Origin: CAZHJG01 sp964533425
GTDB lineage: Bacteria; Patescibacteriota; Saccharimonadia; Saccharimonadales; UBA4665
NCBI GenBank assembly: GCA_964533425.1
Contig: CAZHJG010000021.1
Location: 1 to 14,438, forward strand
Direction of reading: 5' to 3'
DNA length: 14,438 nt
Shown here in pieces: positions 10,877 through 14,438 of the stretch. Under the pieces are notes generated by a model, which was not told the origin of the DNA, did no database searches, and saw nothing but the letters and a program-made list of their open reading frames with translations. A program made the position numbers and the translations under genes. Within the stretch, counting starts at the first letter, position 1. Each line of letters opens with the position of its first letter.

Positions 10877-13246
10877 GTGGCGAAAAATTTAGTTATCGTT
10901 GAAAGTCCGGCTAAAGCCAAAACCATCGAACGCTACCTCGGTAAAGATTACGAGGTGAAGAGCAGCTTCGGTCATATTCGTGATTTGCCGAAAAAGGGGC
11001 TGAATATCGATCTGGAGCATAACTTCGCGCCCAAGTACGAGGTGAGTGCCGACAAGAAAAAAGTGGTCGGCGACCTCAAAAAGTCCGCCGCGGGCCGGGA
11101 AGTCTGGCTGGCTAGCGACGAAGACCGCGAAGGCGAGGCAATAGCCTGGCACCTGACGCAGGCGCTCGGGCTAGACCCGGTCAAGACCAAGCGCATCGTG
11201 TTCCACGAAATCACCAAGCCGGCCATCGAAGCGGCCATCAAGCAGCCGCGCACCGTCGATATGAAGCTGGTCGACGCCCAGCAAGCCCGCCGAGTGCTCG
11301 ACCGATTGGTCGGTTACGAATTATCACCGGTGCTCTGGAAAAAGGTGCGCACCGGCCTCAGCGCTGGGCGCGTACAATCCGTCGCCGTACGACTGATTGT
11401 TGAACGCGAGCGGGAAATCCGAGAGTTTGAAGCAGAAGGCAGCTTCAAGGTCACCGCCGTCTTTGTGGCCGACAAGCAGGAAATTCCGGCCGAGCTTCAG
11501 GTCAGATTGGCCGACGTCGACAAAGCCCAGGCCTGGCTCGAAAAAGCCGCTCCAGCGCAGTTCACCATCGATAGTATCGAAACCAAACCCGGCAGCCGTA
11601 ACCCCGGCGCGCCGTTTACCACCAGCACCTTGCAGCAAGAAGCCAGCCGGCGGCTCGGTTTTAGCGTTCGCCAGACTATGACGCTGGCCCAGCGCCTGTA
11701 TGAAGCCGGTCACATCACCTATATGCGTACCGACAGCACTATTCTCTCTACCCAAGCCCTGGGTGCCGCCGAAAGTTACATCATGGCCGAACTGGGCGCC
11801 AAATATCATCAACGCCGGCAATTTAAAACCAAGAGTCAGAGCGCCCAAGAAGCCCACGAGGCCATCCGACCGACTGATTTCAACAAGCAATCTCTCGGTG
11901 GTGATGAGCAGCAAAAGAAGCTCTACAACCTCATCTGGCAGCGCGCTTTAGCCAGTCAAATGAGCCCGGCCGAAATCGAACGTACCGAAGTGACCATTGC
12001 GATTCATCGCGATGGTCATCCTGAGCGAAGCGCTAGCGGCGCCGAAGGATCTCGCACGAGATCTCTCGACTCCGCTCGAGATGACAAAGACGTCTTTCTG
12101 GCCAAGGGCGAAATCCTGCGCTTCGACGGCTTTATGAAAGTCTACGGCGGCACTAAGGACGACGTTATTTTGCCACCGCTTAAGAAAGGCCAGGTGCTCA
12201 GTCTCGACTCCATGACGGCCATCGAAACCTTCAGCCGCGCGCCAGCCCGCTACTCGGAGGCCTCATTGGTCCGTAAGCTGGAAGAGCTCGGCATTGGGCG
12301 CCCGAGCACCTATGCGCCGACTATTTCGACTATTCAGACCCGTGGCTACATCGAAAAGAGAGATCTTGAAGGCGAAGAGCGCGAGATTACCGAACTGACG
12401 CTGGCAGCGTCGAAAGTTGAACGTCGAAAGTTGAAAGTCACCGTTGGCGCTGACCGCAACAAGCTCGTACCGACCGGCATCGCCGAAGTAACCACCGACT
12501 TCCTGGTGCGCCACTTCCTAAGTGTTGTGGACTATAGCTTCACGGCCCGCGTCGAGGAAGATTTTGACGACATCGCCGATGGCAAGCAACAATGGGCCGC
12601 CATGATCGAGCGCTTTTATAAGGACTTCCACCCACTGGTCGAGCAGTCGGAAGACATCCCCCGCAACGAAGTGTCCCAGGCCCGCGAGCTAGGCAAAGAT
12701 CCCGACTCAGGTGAGCCGATTTACGCCCGCTTCGGTCGCTACGGCCCCATGCTGCTCAAGGGTGACACCGAGGATGAGAGCAAGAAGCCAGCCTTCGCGC
12801 CGTTGCCGGAAGGTGCCACCCTGGACACCGTCACACTCGAACAAGCATTGGAAATGTTTAAGCTGCCGCGGCTGGTTGGCAAAACCGAGGATGGCAAAGA
12901 GATCCGGGCCAACATCGGCCGCTTCGGGCCATACGTCCAGGTCGACAAAACCTTTGTATCTATTAAGCCACTGGATCCGCGCACCATCTCCGAGGCTGAA
13001 GCCCGGCAACTCTACGCCGAAAAGCTGGCCAAGGACGCCGCTAAGCATATCAATGAGTTCAAGAGCGGCATTAAGATCCTCAACGGGCCGTACGGGCCGT
13101 ATGTGACCGACGGCAAGAAGAATGCGCGCATCGATAAAAAGCAGGACCCAGCCAAGCTTACCGAGACTGAAGCCAAGGCCTTGCTGGACGCCGCACCCGC
13201 AAAAAAGGGCGGTTTTCGACGTCGTAAAAACACGGGGAGATCTTAG
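10877..13246 (+). CDS. topA: DNA topoisomerase I (type IA)
   Basis: TopA relaxes negative supercoils by cutting one strand through a phosphotyrosine. The 789-residue protein starts with a TOPRIM domain (E9 in VIVESPAKAKT; DEDRE at 81-85), followed by HEITKPAI, LSAGRVQSVAVRLI, the active-site motif with Y282 (GHITYMRTDS), and AQEAHEAIRPT. The C-terminus has three Topo_C-type repeats (GRYGPML, GRFGPYVQ, GPYGPYVTDGKKNARI) and a basic end, with no Cys4 zinc fingers, as in actinobacterial and many CPR enzymes. GTG is the start: VESPAKAKT normally follows within ten residues, and the promoter is adjacent. Oddities: residues ~380-403 are encoded by a palindromic repeat read in frame, residues ~512-520 by a short tandem repeat, and the stop codon lies inside a third repeat. 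The frame remains intact. Confidence 0.97.
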   Translation: MAKNLVIVESPAKAKTIERYLGKDYEVKSSFGHIRDLPKKGLNIDLEHNFAPKYEVSADKKKVVGDLKKSAAGREVWLASDEDREGEAIAWHLTQALGLDPVKTKRIVFHEITKPAIEAAIKQPRTVDMKLVDAQQARRVLDRLVGYELSPVLWKKVRTGLSAGRVQSVAVRLIVEREREIREFEAEGSFKVTAVFVADKQEIPAELQVRLADVDKAQAWLEKAAPAQFTIDSIETKPGSRNPGAPFTTSTLQQEASRRLGFSVRQTMTLAQRLYEAGHITYMRTDSTILSTQALGAAESYIMAELGAKYHQRRQFKTKSQSAQEAHEAIRPTDFNKQSLGGDEQQKKLYNLIWQRALASQMSPAEIERTEVTIAIHRDGHPERSASGAEGSRTRSLDSARDDKDVFLAKGEILRFDGFMKVYGGTKDDVILPPLKKGQVLSLDSMTAIETFSRAPARYSEASLVRKLEELGIGRPSTYAPTISTIQTRGYIEKRDLEGEEREITELTLAASKVERRKLKVTVGADRNKLVPTGIAEVTTDFLVRHFLSVVDYSFTARVEEDFDDIADGKQQWAAMIERFYKDFHPLVEQSEDIPRNEVSQARELGKDPDSGEPIYARFGRYGPMLLKGDTEDESKKPAFAPLPEGATLDTVTLEQALEMFKLPRLVGKTEDGKEIRANIGRFGPYVQVDKTFVSIKPLDPRTISEAEARQLYAEKLAKDAAKHINEFKSGIKILNGPYGPYVTDGKKNARIDKKQDPAKLTETEAKALLDAAPAKKGGFRRRKNTGRS
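12015..12085. repeat. Palindromic REP-like element read in frame within topA
   Basis: 71 bases bounded by GTCATC (12015-12020) and GATGAC (12080-12085). Internal hairpins: GATCTCG-CA-CGAGATC (12048-12063) and TCTCGA-CTCCGC-TCGAGA (12064-12081). The opening GTCATCCTGAGCG and GAAGGATCTC are the hallmark of a palindromic repeat seen between genes in many bacteria. It encodes HPERS...GSRTRSLDSARDD, inserted between the strands SPAEIERTEVTI and FLAKGEILRFDG of the TopA fold. Confidence 0.75.
12409..12440 (+). repeat. Tandem 14-base repeat in topA, shared with the 2431-2515 spacer
   Basis: GTCGAAAGTTGAAC (12409-12422) is followed at once by GTCGAAAGTTGAAA (12423-12436). Bases 12423-12440 match the reverse complement of 2498-2515 at 17 of 18 positions. 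It encodes the KVERRKLKV stretch of TopA. Confidence 0.65.
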
Positions 13247-13308
13247 ATCTTGGATCTTGGATCTTCGAAGCTGACCTCCCTAAGAACTAAGATCTAAGGT
13301 CCAAGATC
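13239..13308. repeat. Inverted repeat of GATCTTG/GATCTTA units spanning the topA stop
   Basis: Left arm 13239-13265 is four near-copies of a heptamer (GATCTTA, GATCTTG, GATCTTG, GATCTTC); right arm 13282-13308 is its imperfect reverse complement (22 of 27 positions), with a 16-base loop. The topA TAG (13244-13246) lies inside the left arm. It may also work as a transcription end signal in either direction. Confidence 0.65.
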
Positions 13309-13321
13309 GGAGTCTGTGGAT

Positions 13322-13380
13322 ATCTTAAAACTTGACCACAAGTTGCACCTCAGTAAAGCCCGTGGTCAGATAAGATTTTT
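13322..13380 (+). terminator. Candidate terminator after topA
   Basis: ATCTTA (13322-13327) and TGACCAC (13333-13339) pair with GTGGTCA (13362-13368) and TAAGAT (13371-13376), followed by a run of five T from 13376. The loop is long (22 bases), which weakens the call. Confidence 0.45.
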
Positions 13381-13433
13381 ACAACATGGAATACGCAATG
13401 CTGTCATCAATGTGCTACAATAATCTCATAAGA

Positions 13434-13470
13434 TAAAAGTGTTGACTTTTAAAAGCTATAGTTTTATAAT
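13434..13470 (+). promoter_or_regulatory. Consensus promoter overlapped by a palindrome (possible operator)
   Basis: TTGACT (13442-13447), a 17-base spacer and TATAAT (13465-13470) form the best sigma-70-type promoter in the window. A perfect palindrome, TAAAAGT-GTTG-ACTTTTA (13434-13451), covers the -35 box. A leader of about 28 bases with a weak AGGGA site (13490-13494) leads to ATG 13505. The palindrome position would suit a repressor, which is inference. Confidence 0.6.
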
Positions 13471-13504
13471 TACATTAAATTGATGGAGCAGGGAAACCGA
13501 ATTT

Positions 13505-14438
13505 ATGGCCCAATCAGCAGAATCAACCCCGTTACCGACAGAGCAGCTCGTCACTGATGTGCTGGCTACTATTGATCGTGAGCGCGAGCGTGAAATCATC
13601 GCCCGCCGTTTTGGCTTGTTCGACCGCAAGGAGACACTGGAACAGATCGGGGAAATGCTGGGCATCACACGGGAACGCGTTCGTCAGCTGGAAAAGTCAG
13701 TCGTTACTCGGCTCAAAACCTCGGCAGAGCAGGGGAATCTACCACATATCGCCGACTTTCAGAACAGCCTTTTGGAGCTGTTGCAGCATGCCGGCAGCAC
13801 CGCCCGGGTGAGTGAAATTACCGCCAAGCTGACCGGTGATGGCAACCGGGAAGAGCAGGCCCGGATCGCCTTTTTAGCCCAACTCTGCCCCGACATTACC
13901 GTTATCGCCGAAGACGACAACTTCTACTACAGCGTCAGCATTAAAAAGGTCTATGACGAAAAGGCGCTCAAGGCAGCCGTCAGCAAGCTTATCGACACCG
14001 TCAAGAAGCTAGGCGAGCCCAAGCCGATCGACGACATTGCCAAGGCTGCTGGCATGGACAACAAAGAGCAGGCTGCCGCTCTCGCCAGCACCTCCAAGCA
14101 GCTGGCTACCCTGAATAGCCGCTGGGGCCTTGTAAAGTGGCCCATGGTTAACCCCAAGAACATCCGCGACAAAATCTACGTTATTTTGAGCGAAAACGGC
14201 CGCCACATGCACTTCAACGAGATTGCTGAAGCCATCAAAGACAGCTCTTTCAAGCGTAAGGATGTTACTACGCAAGCCATCCACAATGAACTTATCAAAG
14301 ACAAGCGCTTCGTGCTGATCGGCCGCGGCATTTACGCCCTCAAGGAATGGGGGTACGAGAAAGGCACCGTCGCCGACATCATCACCCAGGTCCTCAAAGA
14401 CGGTGGCGAGCGGCTGCACCGCGACGAAATCTTCAAGC
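13505..14438 (+). CDS. Sigma-70 region 4 / HARE-HTH protein (3' end outside window)
   Basis: 311 residues are visible. Residues ~24-71 are a sigma-70 region 4 helix-turn-helix: DREREREIIARRFGL, then ETLEQIGEMLGITRERVRQLE (44-63) with the recognition helix. No sigma region 2 is present, so it cannot be a full sigma factor. Residues ~75-215 are helical with repeated winged-helix-like segments (for example GEPKPIDDIAKAAGM). From about residue 220 comes a HARE-HTH domain, the fold of the RNA polymerase delta subunit N-terminus (IYVILSENGRHMHFNEIAEA ... GRGIYALKEWG), and a second copy appears to start at the window edge (VADIITQVLKDGGERLHRDE). It probably acts with RNA polymerase or on promoter DNA. 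Start: ATG 13505 with a weak AGGGA site and a strong promoter. Confidence 0.85.
   Translation, partial: MAQSAESTPLPTEQLVTDVLATIDREREREIIARRFGLFDRKETLEQIGEMLGITRERVRQLEKSVVTRLKTSAEQGNLPHIADFQNSLLELLQHAGSTARVSEITAKLTGDGNREEQARIAFLAQLCPDITVIAEDDNFYYSVSIKKVYDEKALKAAVSKLIDTVKKLGEPKPIDDIAKAAGMDNKEQAAALASTSKQLATLNSRWGLVKWPMVNPKNIRDKIYVILSENGRHMHFNEIAEAIKDSSFKRKDVTTQAIHNELIKDKRFVLIGRGIYALKEWGYEKGTVADIITQVLKDGGERLHRDEIFK

Overview
This window looks like chromosomal core sequence from a small-genome bacterium of the Candidate Phyla Radiation (Patescibacteria), most likely a Saccharibacteria-like lineage. The grounds are: a histidine kinase followed by a receiver protein with a very long Ala/Pro tail, a DprA without an N-terminal helical domain, a TopA with glycine-rich C-terminal repeats and no zinc fingers, a sigma region 4 protein carrying a HARE-HTH domain, and widespread leaderless-type promoters. 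TGA acts as an ordinary stop (for example at 10427-10429), so the recoded-UGA lineages are unlikely. The placement is inferred from gene content, not from a marker phylogeny.

Layout. 1-2420: end of a sensor histidine kinase and its partner response regulator. 2421-2530: repeat-derived hairpins that carry a terminator and the next promoter. 2531-3184: RsuA/RluB-type pseudouridine synthase. 3185-3417: an unannotated stretch with two nested hairpin structures. 3418-3639 (-): small two-helix membrane protein, divergent from der (3752-5116). 5160-6167 (-): two unknown genes with strong Shine-Dalgarno sites. 6272-6913: peptidyl-tRNA hydrolase. 6894-8009 (-): three small unknown genes. 8010-8751: a 742-base region without a convincing gene, packed with hairpins, a possible pseudoknot and a long imperfect stem; it is the best candidate for an undescribed structured RNA. 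8752-9615: dprA. 9667-10429: an unknown 183-aa gene and a 57-aa glycine-rich membrane peptide. 10418-10756 (-): unknown. 10877-13246: topA, which contains one palindromic repeat read in frame, a second short tandem repeat, and a stop codon supplied by a third repeat. 13505-14438: start of a sigma-4/HARE-HTH protein behind a consensus promoter that overlaps a palindrome.

The recognised genes cover RNA modification and ribosome assembly (pseudouridine synthase, Der), peptidyl-tRNA recycling (Pth), DNA uptake and topology (DprA, TopA), signalling and transcription. They do not form one operon: nearly every gene has its own -10 box. In ten genes that box ends only 5-8 bases before the start codon with no Shine-Dalgarno sequence; six others (RR, four minus-strand genes, sigma-4/HARE) have leaders.
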